Positions 1-8,247 are shown, numbered from the stretch's first letter. The stretch is DNA of 28,134 nucleotides from DASZHJ01 sp035581425 (GCA_035581425.1 DATJVP010000008.1:1-28134), one strand, 5' to 3'. Translations and numbers: made by a program. The notes: generated from the sequence alone by a model not told the origin.

Positions 1-27
1 GAATTTTCTGAATGCAGTCACCCATCT

Positions 28-72
28 CCCTCATCCTGAGCACGCGACCGAAGGGAGCGCGTCGAAGGACGC
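28..72 (+). repeat. Short intergenic repeat, copy A
   Basis: A 45-base element opening with CCCTCATCCTGAG and closing with GTCGAAGGACGC. The same head, middle (GCGACCGAAGG) and tail recur at 1592-1636, and in reverse orientation at 1523-1567. This copy is slightly decayed compared with copy C: the head lacks the second GG, and three bases differ around the middle. It lies upstream of the aminotransferase promoter and does not appear to encode anything. Elements of this style are, from general knowledge, common between genes in Bradyrhizobium and relatives. Confidence 0.75.
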
Positions 73-142
73 AGGGTGCGTTGTCCCGCGACTGTAAGCG
101 ACGGATCACGGGAGGTATGCGCGGAGGCGGGGGTTACCTTCC

Positions 143-171
143 TTGGCCTATTCCGGCCTTGGTGCTTTAAT
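143..171 (+). promoter_or_regulatory. Candidate sigma-70 type promoter of the aminotransferase gene
   Basis: TTGGCC (143-148), a 17-base spacer, then TTTAAT (166-171). The -35 matches TTGACA at four of six bases and the -10 matches TATAAT at five of six. The expected transcription start near 178 would leave a leader of about 20 bases containing GGAGG at 189-193. The spacing is ideal and the location sensible, but this is a prediction from consensus only. Confidence 0.45.
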
Positions 172-198
172 CCCCGCGTTCCCCAGACGGAGGCTCTC

Positions 199-1497
199 AT
201 GGACGGTCGGACCCACGGCGATCTCGAGGCGGGCATCATTGCGACGGCGAAGCGCGTGCTGCCCGGCGGAACCTTCGGGAACGTCAGCAGCGACTTCGTG
301 ATCCGCGAGGGCAAGGCCGGTCATGTCTGGGACGAGAGCGGCAACGAATACATCGACTATCTTCTGGGCTCCGGCCCCATGCTGGTGGGGCATGCGCATC
401 CGGAGGTGACGAAGGCTGCGAGCGAGCAGGTCGCGCACGGCACCACCTTCTTCGCGAATAACCGGCACGGCATCCAACTCGCGGAGGAGATCGTGCGCGC
501 CGTCCCCTGCGCCGAGCAGGTGCGCTTCGTCTCCAGCGGCACCGAGGCCGACCTCTATGCGATGCGCGCGGCGCGCGCCTTTCGCAAGCGCGACAAGATC
601 ATCAAATTCGAGGGCGGCTATCACGGCATGAGCGACTATTCGCTCATGAGCCTCGCGCCGAAGCGCCCCGGCAATTTCCCGCTGCCGGTACCGGATTCGC
701 CGGGCATCCCCCAGAGCGTCCGCGACGAGGTGCTGATCGCGCCCTTCAACGACGTCGAGACCGTCGCGAGCCTGATCCGCGAGCGGGGCGAGGAGATCGG
801 CGGCGTGATCGTCGAGCCCTTCCAGCGCATCATCCCGCCGGCGCCAGGCTTCCTCCAGGCGCTGCGCAAGCTCACGGCGGATGCCGGCATTCCCCTGATC
901 TTCGACGAGGTCGTGACCGGCTTCCGCCTCGCCTATGGCGGGGCGCAGGAGTATTACGGCGTGACCCCCGATCTCTGCAGCCTCGGCAAGGTGATCGGCG
1001 GCGGCTTCCCGCTCGCGGCGATCGCGGGCCGCGCGGACATCATGGCGCATTTCGACAAGGCGGCCGTGCCCGAGGATCGCTTCCTCGTGCAGATCGGCAC
1101 GCTCTCGGGCAATCCCGTGGCAGCGGCCGCAGGTCTCGCGACGCTCGAGATCCTCCGCCGCCCCGGCGCTTACGAGAAGATCTTCGCGACGGGCCGCGAA
1201 CTCATGGCGGCGCTCGACGAGCTCTTGAGGCGCAAGGGCATCGTGGCGCAGGTGATGGGCGAGCCGCCGCTTTTCGACGTAGTCTTCGGCAGCACTGGCA
1301 TCCACGACTACCGCGGCGTCCTCCGCGGCGACCCCGAGATGCTCCGCACCTTCAACCGCCTCCTGCTCCAGCGCGGCATCTTGAAGGGCGAGTCCAAATA
1401 CTACATCTCCCTCGCCCACGACGCCGACGACATCCGCAAGACCAAAGAAGCCTGGGCCGACGCCCTCGACGAGCTCGTGAAGACGCGGCGGCGGTGA
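199..1497 (+). CDS. Class III PLP aminotransferase, glutamate-1-semialdehyde aminomutase-like
   Basis: A 432-residue cytoplasmic enzyme of fold type I. Visible family marks are SSGTEA (phosphate cup), the GGYHG segment, FDEVVTGFR with the cofactor-pyridine Asp (D236), and SLGKVIGGGFP with the PLP-binding Lys (K264). Overall shape, length and the PDSPGIP stretch resemble glutamate-1-semialdehyde aminomutase (HemL), but many paralogues of this group transaminate other amino acids. A second paralogue lies at 19660-20970, and the neighbour is an N-acyl-D-amino acid deacylase-type enzyme, so an amino-acid catabolic role is more likely than haem synthesis (inference). The start at 199 was chosen over an upstream in-frame ATG at 76 because GGAGG sits five bases before it and homology-like sequence begins there. 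Confidence 0.88.
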   Translation: MDGRTHGDLEAGIIATAKRVLPGGTFGNVSSDFVIREGKAGHVWDESGNEYIDYLLGSGPMLVGHAHPEVTKAASEQVAHGTTFFANNRHGIQLAEEIVRAVPCAEQVRFVSSGTEADLYAMRAARAFRKRDKIIKFEGGYHGMSDYSLMSLAPKRPGNFPLPVPDSPGIPQSVRDEVLIAPFNDVETVASLIRERGEEIGGVIVEPFQRIIPPAPGFLQALRKLTADAGIPLIFDEVVTGFRLAYGGAQEYYGVTPDLCSLGKVIGGGFPLAAIAGRADIMAHFDKAAVPEDRFLVQIGTLSGNPVAAAAGLATLEILRRPGAYEKIFATGRELMAALDELLRRKGIVAQVMGEPPLFDVVFGSTGIHDYRGVLRGDPEMLRTFNRLLLQRGILKGESKYYISLAHDADDIRKTKEAWADALDELVKTRRR

Positions 1498-1522
1498 GGG
1501 GCATCGCCGGAGCGCCGCCCGT

Positions 1523-1567
1523 GCGTCCTTCGAGACGGCCGCTATCGCGGCCTCCTCAGGATGAGGA
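1523..1567 (-). repeat. Short intergenic repeat, copy B (inverted)
   Basis: This is the reverse complement of the element at 1592-1636, running from GCGTCCTTCGAGAC to CTCCTCAGGATGAGGA. The centre differs: here it is GGCCGC-TATC-GCGGCC-like, giving a perfect internal hairpin, where copy C has ACCGAAGGGCG. Copies B and C face each other across about 24 bases, so the transcript between the two genes could form one long stem. Confidence 0.75.
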
Positions 1568-1591
1568 AAATCGAGGATTGCACGCGCAATG

Positions 1592-1636
1592 GTCCTCATC
1601 CTGAGGAGCGACCGAAGGGCGCGTCTCGAAGGACGC
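1592..1636 (+). repeat. Short intergenic repeat, copy C
   Basis: A 45-base element with the head GTCCTCATCCTGAGGAGC and tail TCTCGAAGGACGC. It is in the same orientation as copy A and opposite to copy B. It ends 29 bases before the deacylase start and leaves the ribosome binding site (GGGAG at 1653-1657) outside the element. Confidence 0.75.
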
Positions 1637-1665
1637 ACTGTAGGAATTGCAAGGGAGCCTTATCA

Positions 1666-3339
1666 ATGCCCCACGACATCCTGATCAAGAACGGTCTCGT
1701 CATCGACGGTACGGGTGCGCCGCGGCGGCGTGCGGATGTCGCGATCAAGGATGGAGTGATCGCGGAAATTGGGAAGATTTCCGACGGAGCGGCGAAGACC
1801 CTCGATGCGTCGGATCTCGTGGTCGCGCCGGGGTTCATCGATCCGCACACGCATTACGATGCGCAGATCTGCTGGGATGGTGCGGTGACCCCCTCGAGCT
1901 GGCATGGCGTTACCTCCGTGATCATGGGAAATTGCGGGGTGGGGATTGCGCCCTGCAAGCCCGAGACGCGCGAGATCGCCATGCGCGATCTCGTCAATGT
2001 CGAGGGGATTCCCTTCGAGGTGCTCGATCGCGGCATCACCTGGGACTGGGAGAGTTTTCCAGAATTCCTCGACGCGGCTGAGGCGCGGAAACCCTCGCTC
2101 AATCTCGGGTTCCTGGCACCGCTGACGCCGTTCCGGCATTGGGTCATGGGCGAGGACTCGATGGAGCGCGCAGCCAATCCCGAGGAGCGGGACCGCATCC
2201 AAGCCCTCATCGCCGAGGCCGTCGATGCCGGCGCTTTCGGCTTCTCCTCGACCATCCTCAATCAGCATCTCGGCTATGGGGGGCGCCCGCTCGCCTGCCG
2301 CAATGCCGACCGTGCCGAGCTCGGCGCCTATTCCGAGGTGCTCCGGAGCCGCGGCAAGGGCACGATCGAGATCGCGCTCACGCGGCAGATCGGCGTGCTC
2401 GACGATGAACAGCTCGACCTCCTGGAGTTCCTCCTCGACGAGAGCGCGCGTCCCGTCACCTTCATCGCGCTCTTCGACCGCGACGATATCCCCGAGGCCG
2501 TGCGCACGACCTTGCGCAAGGCGCGGCATCTGATCGCGCGCGGGGCCAAGCCGCAGACCTCGCCGCTGCCTTTGACGCGCGAGATCGACATGCGCAATCC
2601 GTTCTCGTTTGGGGCATTCCCGAGCTGGAAGCGGGCCTTCCTCGACACCTCCAAGGAGGCGCAGGCCGTGGTCTATGGCGATCCCGCCTTCCGCAATGCC
2701 TTCCGCGAGGACCTGAAGCGCCCGATGGGTTTCGGGAATTGGGACCGCGTCGCCGTGCACGAAGTGCAAAGTCCCGCGATGAAGTCGCTCGAGGGCCGCA
2801 CCGTCGCGGAGATCGCGCGCGAGCGCGGCAAGGACGGCGTCGATACCTTGCTCGACCTCACGCTCGAGGACGATCTCCGGATCGGCTTCGCAATGCAGTC
2901 CTACAACTCTCGGATCGACCGCATGACGGAGATCCTGAACGATCCCGGCGTGCTGATCGCGCTCGGCGACGGCGGCGCGCACCTCGACATGCTCTGCGAT
3001 TGCGGCTATCCGACCTTCCTGCTGGGGACCTGGGTGCGCGAGCGCGAGATCATGGCGCTCGAGCGCGCGGTACAGCGCTTGACCTCCGAGCCCGCGGACC
3101 TCTTCGGCGTCAAGCGCCGGGGCCGCCTCGCAGTCGGCAACCACGCAGACGTCGCGATCTTCGATCCCGCGCGTGTGGGATCGCCGAGCCGGCCGGAGCG
3201 ACGGCACGATCTCCCCGGCGGGGGGAAGCGCATGGTGAGCGTCCCGCAGGGCGTCGAGACCACCATCGTCAACGGTGCCATCACTTGGGCGCAAGGAAAG
3301 CTGACCGGCGCCGCCGCAGGGCGGGTCCTACGCTCGTAG
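1666..3339 (+). CDS. N-acyl-D-amino-acid deacylase family amidohydrolase
   Basis: A 557-residue metal-dependent hydrolase of the amidohydrolase superfamily (D-aminoacylase / N-acyl-D-Asp/Glu deacylase group), expected to cleave an acyl group or related amide from a D-amino acid or similar compound. Seen directly: the N-terminal beta-sandwich start (LIKNGLVIDGTG), metal motif HTH (H61, H63) in DPHTHYDAQ, GNCGVG with C90 (metal-ligand Cys of this group), and LGDGGAH with D435 (likely catalytic Asp). The two later His ligands of classical D-aminoacylases are not evident; the equivalent places read ALTRQ and FIALFDR. The start was set at 1666 (GGGAG at 1653-1657) rather than 1561, because the upstream frame runs through the intergenic repeats. 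It lies 168 bases after the aminotransferase, same strand. Substrate unknown. Confidence 0.85.
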   Translation: MPHDILIKNGLVIDGTGAPRRRADVAIKDGVIAEIGKISDGAAKTLDASDLVVAPGFIDPHTHYDAQICWDGAVTPSSWHGVTSVIMGNCGVGIAPCKPETREIAMRDLVNVEGIPFEVLDRGITWDWESFPEFLDAAEARKPSLNLGFLAPLTPFRHWVMGEDSMERAANPEERDRIQALIAEAVDAGAFGFSSTILNQHLGYGGRPLACRNADRAELGAYSEVLRSRGKGTIEIALTRQIGVLDDEQLDLLEFLLDESARPVTFIALFDRDDIPEAVRTTLRKARHLIARGAKPQTSPLPLTREIDMRNPFSFGAFPSWKRAFLDTSKEAQAVVYGDPAFRNAFREDLKRPMGFGNWDRVAVHEVQSPAMKSLEGRTVAEIARERGKDGVDTLLDLTLEDDLRIGFAMQSYNSRIDRMTEILNDPGVLIALGDGGAHLDMLCDCGYPTFLLGTWVREREIMALERAVQRLTSEPADLFGVKRRGRLAVGNHADVAIFDPARVGSPSRPERRHDLPGGGKRMVSVPQGVETTIVNGAITWAQGKLTGAAAGRVLRS

Positions 3340-3355
3340 GGCGCGCCACCCCGCG

Positions 3356-3384
3356 TTGTCACCCATAGCAAACGCCGGTAACCT
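3356..3384 (+). promoter_or_regulatory. Candidate promoter of the MltF-like gene
   Basis: TTGTCA (3356-3361, five of six to consensus), a 17-base spacer, and TAACCT (3379-3384, three of six). It lies in the 114-base gap after the deacylase and would give a leader of about 60 bases. The -35 and spacing are good; the -10 is weak. Confidence 0.35.
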
Positions 3385-3453
3385 GACGAGCAGGAGTTCC
3401 GGCTCCGCCAGCACATTGGATCGCGCCTAAATCCTATGCCTGATGGGGGAACC

Positions 3454-4950
3454 ATGGCTGCGAGATCGCACGCCGTCACCCGCATGACTCCGCTCGGATG
3501 CTTGGCCGCGGCATTGCTGCTGATCGCCGGCATTGCCGCGATACCCTCGGCAGTCCTGGCACAGGGCAAGAAGCCCGCGGCCGGCTCGACCGACTATGTC
3601 GACAAGATACGCAATCTCACCTTCACCGACGATTTCGACGCGATGGTGAAACGCGGCTACATCCGCGTGCTCGTGGTCTTCAGCAAGACCTATTACTTCA
3701 TCGACAAGGGTCGGCAGCGCGGTCTCACCTACGAGGCCTTTACCGTCTTGGATCAGGATCTGAAGAAGCAACTCAAGCTCAAGAAGCGCAAGCTGCAGAT
3801 CGTCTTCATCCCCGTGACGCGCGAGAAGCTCCTTCCCGAGCTCATTGCGGGCCACGGCGACATCGCGGCCGCCGGTATTACGGTCACGCCGGAGCGGCAG
3901 AAGCAGGTCGATTTCAGCAACTCCATCCTCGGCAAAATCGACGAGGTCGTCGTCACCGGCCCGGAATCGCCGGAGATCGCGAGCATCGAAGATCTCTCGG
4001 GACAACAGGTCTTCGTGCGCAAATCGAGCTCCTATTGGGAGCATCTCGAGGGCTTGAACGCAAAGCTCACCGCGGCCGGCAAGAAGCCGATCGAACTCAA
4101 GCCCGCGCCCGAGAGCCTCGAGGACGAGGACCTCATGGAGATGGTGAACGGCGGCCTCGTGAAGTTCGTGGTCGTCGACAAGCCCATCGCGGAGGTCTGG
4201 GCGAAGGCCCTCCCGAAGATAAAGGTCAGGGCCGACCTCGCCGTGAATACCGGGGGCGATTTCGCCTGGGCGTTCCGCAAGGGAAGCCCGCAGCTCGCCA
4301 AGGTGATCAACGATTTCATCGCCCGCCACGGCCAGAGCGATGCCGCGCGCGGCGAGATCATCCGCAAATACCTCAAGAGCACGAGGCTCGTGAAGGACTC
4401 CACGACCAGCGCCGAGCTCGCGAAGTTCGAATCGACGGTCGCCATCTTCAAGAAATACAGCGACCAATATAACGCCGACTATCTCCTGATGATGGCGCAG
4501 GGCTATCAGGAATCAGGCCTCGATCAGACCGTCAAGAGCCGCGTCGGCGCAGTCGGCGTCATGCAGGTGATGCCCTCGACGGGCAAGGAGATGAAGGTCG
4601 GCGATATCAAGCAGCTCGATTCCAACATCAACGCCGGCGTCAAGTTCCTGACGCTGATGCGCGACGAGTATTTCCGCAATTTCGGAATGAATGACTTGAA
4701 CCAGCTCCTTTTCTCCTTCGCCGCCTATAACGCGGGGCCCAACCGCATCCTCCGTCTGCGGAAGGTCGCGGAGCAGCGCGGCTTCGACCCCAACCTCTGG
4801 TTCAACAACGTCGAGGTCGTCGTCGCCGAGAAGGTCGGCATGGAGACCGTCACTTACGTCGGCAACATCTTCAAATACTACATCGCCTACCAGCTCGTTA
4901 TGGAGATGGCAGCGGAGCGCGCGAAGGCCAAGGCGGGCGTGAAGCAGTAA
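3454..4950 (+). CDS. mltF: MltF-like protein: solute-binding domain plus lytic transglycosylase
   Basis: A 498-residue exported protein. An N-terminal signal peptide (hydrophobic LAAALLLIAGIAAI, cleavage probably after VLA near residue 30) is followed by a family 3 solute-binding domain (about 50-290; DIAAAGITVTPERQKQVDFS is typical). A C-terminal SLT goose-lysozyme-like domain follows (about 335-470) with QESGLD carrying the probable catalytic Glu E353, then GAVGVMQVMP and FSFAAYNAGP. The architecture and length match MltF, which cleaves peptidoglycan glycan strands non-hydrolytically and whose activity is modulated by the binding domain. No lipobox cysteine is visible at the signal cleavage site. 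The start at 3454 (GGGGGA just upstream) is preferred to 3436. It is convergent with the cyclase gene; stop codons are nine bases apart. Confidence 0.85.
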   Translation: MAARSHAVTRMTPLGCLAAALLLIAGIAAIPSAVLAQGKKPAAGSTDYVDKIRNLTFTDDFDAMVKRGYIRVLVVFSKTYYFIDKGRQRGLTYEAFTVLDQDLKKQLKLKKRKLQIVFIPVTREKLLPELIAGHGDIAAAGITVTPERQKQVDFSNSILGKIDEVVVTGPESPEIASIEDLSGQQVFVRKSSSYWEHLEGLNAKLTAAGKKPIELKPAPESLEDEDLMEMVNGGLVKFVVVDKPIAEVWAKALPKIKVRADLAVNTGGDFAWAFRKGSPQLAKVINDFIARHGQSDAARGEIIRKYLKSTRLVKDSTTSAELAKFESTVAIFKKYSDQYNADYLLMMAQGYQESGLDQTVKSRVGAVGVMQVMPSTGKEMKVGDIKQLDSNINAGVKFLTLMRDEYFRNFGMNDLNQLLFSFAAYNAGPNRILRLRKVAEQRGFDPNLWFNNVEVVVAEKVGMETVTYVGNIFKYYIAYQLVMEMAAERAKAKAGVKQ

Positions 4951-4959
4951 CCTGTCCGC

Positions 4960-7900
4960 TCAGCCCGCGGCGGCGCGGGCGCCCGCCTCGCACTCCCTGA
5001 GCATCGCTGTCGCGAGCGGGTCTTCCGGGAACTCCCGCAACACCGTGCGATAGGCCTCGGCCGCACGCTCCAGATCGCCCGCCTCGAAGCGCGCGGAGGC
5101 AGCGACCGTGAGCTCCGACAGGCGCTCGTCGCGACGGCGCGGCCCGACCTCGGGATCGTCGCTTCCGGCGATCCCCAGGAGCTCGTAGATCATGAAGGCC
5201 TGCTCGCGGCCCTTGACGCGCACGCGCCGCAGGGGCCGCGCGACGATTTGCGGCCCGAGCGCCTCGGCGATGCTGTCGCTGACGCAGATCGCGGTGCCGA
5301 AGAGCTTGTTCATGCCCTCGAGCCGCGAGGCCACGTTGACGCCGTCGCCCATCGCCGTATAGCTGAATCGCTCGGGCGAACCGACGTTTCCGACGAGCAC
5401 CTCCGCGCTGTGCATGCCGATCCGGGTGCGGAAGGTGGGTCGCCCTCCCGCCTTCCAATCCGCATTCGCGGCCTCCATCCGCCGCGTCGCGCGAAGAGCG
5501 CCGCGGCAAGCGCGGATCGCGTGGTCCGCGAGCGGCATCGGTGCGCCCCAGAAGGCCATGATGCCGTCGCCGATGAACTTGTCGACGGTGCCGTGCTCCT
5601 CGGCGATCGCGCGCGAGAAAAGCTCGAAATAAAGCGACATCTGCGTCAGCAGCTCGCTCGCCTTGCTGCGCTCGGCCTGCGCGGAGAAATTCTCGAGATC
5701 GGAGAAGAAGACGGTGAGGCGGCGCGGCTCGACGCCGAGCGCGAGCGGGATCCCGGACTTGACGAGCTCGCGCACGAGATCCAGGGGCACGAAGGCGGCA
5801 ACCGAGCGGAGCGAGCTGCGCAGGAGCCCGATCGCATGCCGGAGCTGGTCGATCTCGCGGACCGCGGAGGGCCGCACCGAGGTCTCCTCGAAGGAGAGGC
5901 TCTCGACGCTCTTGAGCGCGCTCGAGATGCTCTCGATCGGCCGCGACAAGCGGCGCGAGAGGAAGAAGATCAGGATCAGCTCGAGAGCGGTCAGCCCGAG
6001 GATCACCCCGACGATCTTGCGGTTCGTCTCTTTGAGGAAGCCAACGAAATCGTCGGTGGGGGTCACCACCACGGCCTCGCGCGGGCGGCCGAAACTGTTG
6101 GGAAAGGGTGTGAAGGACGCCGCGAGCTCGCGCCCGTTGACGAGCGAGCGGAAGATGAACTCGGCGCGGCCGCTCTGGACGTGGATCAGGTAGGCCTGGC
6201 GCACCTCGGGATCGTCGACGGTGTCGAGCCGCGCGACCTCGAGGCGGCCGTCGACGGCGCTGACGCTCATGCCCCTCTCCGAGCCCGCGATGATCTCGCC
6301 CGTATTGGGCTCGGCGAGGATGCTCTTGCTGTTGGGGCTCGCGCGGTGCGTCGAGAGATAGCGCGCGAGCACATCGAAGGTGATGTTGACGGAAGCGCAG
6401 CCGATGAAGAGGCCGTCGCGCACGATCGGATACCGCACGGAGACGACGGGATAGCCCGTGTCGGGATTGATCGCGGGACCGCTGATCGCGAGCGCGTTCG
6501 ATTCCTTGGCCTGCGCATAGCCCGGCAAGCTCCGGGGATCGAGGTCGGTCGGGACACCCTCGGTACTGATCTTGTGCTCCCAGGTGTCGTAATAGGTGCG
6601 GTGGCGCAGGCGCTTGTCCCGGGCCGAGAAGGGGTCGATCCAGCTCGAGTGCCAGTTTGCCGCGGCGGGGATCGTCATGTCGTTGCGCCGACGCTGGTCG
6701 CTGATCCGCGTCACGACGCGGTAGAAGCCGTCCTCGTAGCCGACATAGGCGGCATCGATCTCGGGACCGGAATTGAGTGCCTGATAGAGCGCGCCGCCGC
6801 TGCTTTCCCGGCGGAAGAAGTCGGGATCGGAGGCCGCCACCTCCGAGATGAGGCGGAGGGTCGCCGCGACGCTCTGGATCATGCCCTCCAGGGCCTCGAT
6901 GTTCTGGAGTCGCGTCTTCGCGACCTCCCCGCGGAGCGTCTCGATGATCGCCTCGCTGTTGCGCTCATAGTTGAAGTAGAGGATGAAGGCGAGGACCGGG
7001 AGCGAGAGGCCCACGAAGAGCGCGGCCATGATGAGACTGAGCTTGGGCTTGCGCATGGAACGCGCGAGGCGGCGCTCGAGCCTCCGGTAAAGGAGCCAGG
7101 CGGGGACGCACATGAGCGCGAGCACCGCTGCCGCCAGCAGCACCGGCCGGAGCCGCGCCCAACGCTCGATCCCCGAGGCGCCATAGACGAAATCCTTCGG
7201 CAGCTCCTCGCCGTCGAGCATACCGAGGTCGCGGTAGGTTGCGGCGATGCCTTCCCAGCGCGCGACGGTCTGGGCTCCCAGCGGGATGAGGTCGGCCTCG
7301 ATCAGGGATTCGCTGCGCGAGGCCTCATAAAGGAGCGCCTCGCGGCTCTTCCAGCCGGAATACTTCGAGAGGATGAGGTCGACGGTCTGCTCCTTGTGCG
7401 CGAGCGCCCAGGCCCAGCCCCTTAGGCTCGCCGCAACGAAGGCGCGCGTGCGGTCGCGATGCTCGGCCTCCTGGCGCGCCGAGGTGCAGATGACGTCGCC
7501 GTAGAAGTCGAATCCGAATGCCCTCGGCGAGAAGCTCCGGTAGGGCACGCCGAGCCGGTCGAGGACGAAGGGCTCGTTCGTGCTGTAGGCGACCATAGCG
7601 TCGGCGTCGCCCGATATGAGGTCGCGAGGATCCCCGTCGTGATCGATGCGTGGAAGGCGCGCGTAGTCGACGCCCTGGCTCTTCAGCATCGCAGCGATGT
7701 CGTCGCTGCCGGGAGCGTCCATGAAGGGGTGCCCCTGAAGCTCCGCGAGCGTGCTGATGTGCGTCCGCGCCGGCGCAAGGATGATGGCGGGCGAATGCTG
7801 GAAGATCACCGCGAGCGAGACGAGCCGATCCTGGCCGGGCCGCGGCAGCAAGGCATTGGTGGTGCAGACCCCGAAATCGGCCTTGAGAGAGGCGACCGCC

Positions 7901-8154
7901 GCGGGGGCATCGATCCCCGGCCCGCCCTCGCGGATCTCTACGTCGAGGCCGGCGCTCCGGTAGAAGCCCTGCTCGACCGCCTGGTAGTAGCCCGCGAACT
8001 GGAACTGGTGCAGCCATTTGAGCTGCAGCGAGACCTTTTCCTGTCCGAGCGCCGGGCCCGCCGCGAGCATGGCCATAGCCGCAACGGCAACCGCCCACCG
8101 CCGCAGCGCGGCGCGGGCGCGCCCGCTCGTCGATGCCGCAGGCGGTACGGGCAT
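4960..8154 (-). CDS. Periplasmic NMT1/THI5 binding domain - Cache - HAMP - adenylate cyclase fusion
   Basis: A 1064-residue predicted transmembrane receptor cyclase. Order: signal sequence (about 1-37), NMT1/THI5-like solute-binding domain (about 40-300; LKWLHQFQFAGYYQA, GPGIDAP), transmembrane segment about 340-357, second about 373-395, a large periplasmic Cache-like domain (about 400-700), third transmembrane segment about 708-728, HAMP-like linker, class III nucleotide cyclase (about 795-975) and a short TPR-like tail. Cyclase residues are intact: metal Asp D819 and D863, purine-selecting K859 and T933, and transition-state N940 and R944. The K/T pair fits ATP use, so cAMP is the likely product. 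No ABC permease or ATPase adjoins it, so the binding domain is probably a sensor. The ATG has GGAGG only one base upstream, and TAGACT ends six bases before it. A downstream start is not available before M27. Confidence 0.88.
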   Translation of the reverse strand: MPVPPAASTSGRARAALRRWAVAVAAMAMLAAGPALGQEKVSLQLKWLHQFQFAGYYQAVEQGFYRSAGLDVEIREGGPGIDAPAAVASLKADFGVCTTNALLPRPGQDRLVSLAVIFQHSPAIILAPARTHISTLAELQGHPFMDAPGSDDIAAMLKSQGVDYARLPRIDHDGDPRDLISGDADAMVAYSTNEPFVLDRLGVPYRSFSPRAFGFDFYGDVICTSARQEAEHRDRTRAFVAASLRGWAWALAHKEQTVDLILSKYSGWKSREALLYEASRSESLIEADLIPLGAQTVARWEGIAATYRDLGMLDGEELPKDFVYGASGIERWARLRPVLLAAAVLALMCVPAWLLYRRLERRLARSMRKPKLSLIMAALFVGLSLPVLAFILYFNYERNSEAIIETLRGEVAKTRLQNIEALEGMIQSVAATLRLISEVAASDPDFFRRESSGGALYQALNSGPEIDAAYVGYEDGFYRVVTRISDQRRRNDMTIPAAANWHSSWIDPFSARDKRLRHRTYYDTWEHKISTEGVPTDLDPRSLPGYAQAKESNALAISGPAINPDTGYPVVSVRYPIVRDGLFIGCASVNITFDVLARYLSTHRASPNSKSILAEPNTGEIIAGSERGMSVSAVDGRLEVARLDTVDDPEVRQAYLIHVQSGRAEFIFRSLVNGRELAASFTPFPNSFGRPREAVVVTPTDDFVGFLKETNRKIVGVILGLTALELILIFFLSRRLSRPIESISSALKSVESLSFEETSVRPSAVREIDQLRHAIGLLRSSLRSVAAFVPLDLVRELVKSGIPLALGVEPRRLTVFFSDLENFSAQAERSKASELLTQMSLYFELFSRAIAEEHGTVDKFIGDGIMAFWGAPMPLADHAIRACRGALRATRRMEAANADWKAGGRPTFRTRIGMHSAEVLVGNVGSPERFSYTAMGDGVNVASRLEGMNKLFGTAICVSDSIAEALGPQIVARPLRRVRVKGREQAFMIYELLGIAGSDDPEVGPRRRDERLSELTVAASARFEAGDLERAAEAYRTVLREFPEDPLATAMLRECEAGARAAAG

Positions 8155-8247
8155 GCCTCCAGTCTAGCCCGAATTGAGCGACGAAATCACCTGGGCGGGC
8201 ATCGCGGCGCTTGCCTCGCGCTCCCCTCCCCGTCTTATGATCCCTGC
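8155..8247. promoter_or_regulatory. Divergent intergenic region with two ATG-proximal -10-like boxes
   Basis: This 93-base gap separates the divergent cyclase (-) and sirtuin (+) genes. On the plus strand TATGAT (8236-8241, five of six to TATAAT) is followed by exactly six bases and then the sirtuin ATG. On the minus strand TAGACT (8166-8161) is followed by exactly six bases and the cyclase ATG. If these are -10 boxes, both transcripts would begin at or next to the start codon. A weak -35, TTGCCT (8211-8216), lies 19 bases before TATGAT. No Shine-Dalgarno is visible for the sirtuin. Confidence 0.4.

Noticed and set aside
148..1638. Long minus-strand open frame across the first aminotransferase
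   Set aside because: Antisense shadow of a gene with clear PLP motifs; it also runs through the intergenic repeats.
5248..7425. A long plus-strand open frame opposite the cyclase gene
   Set aside because: Low-complexity Arg/Glu/Asp/Ala composition with no motif; the cyclase frame on the other strand is fully supported.
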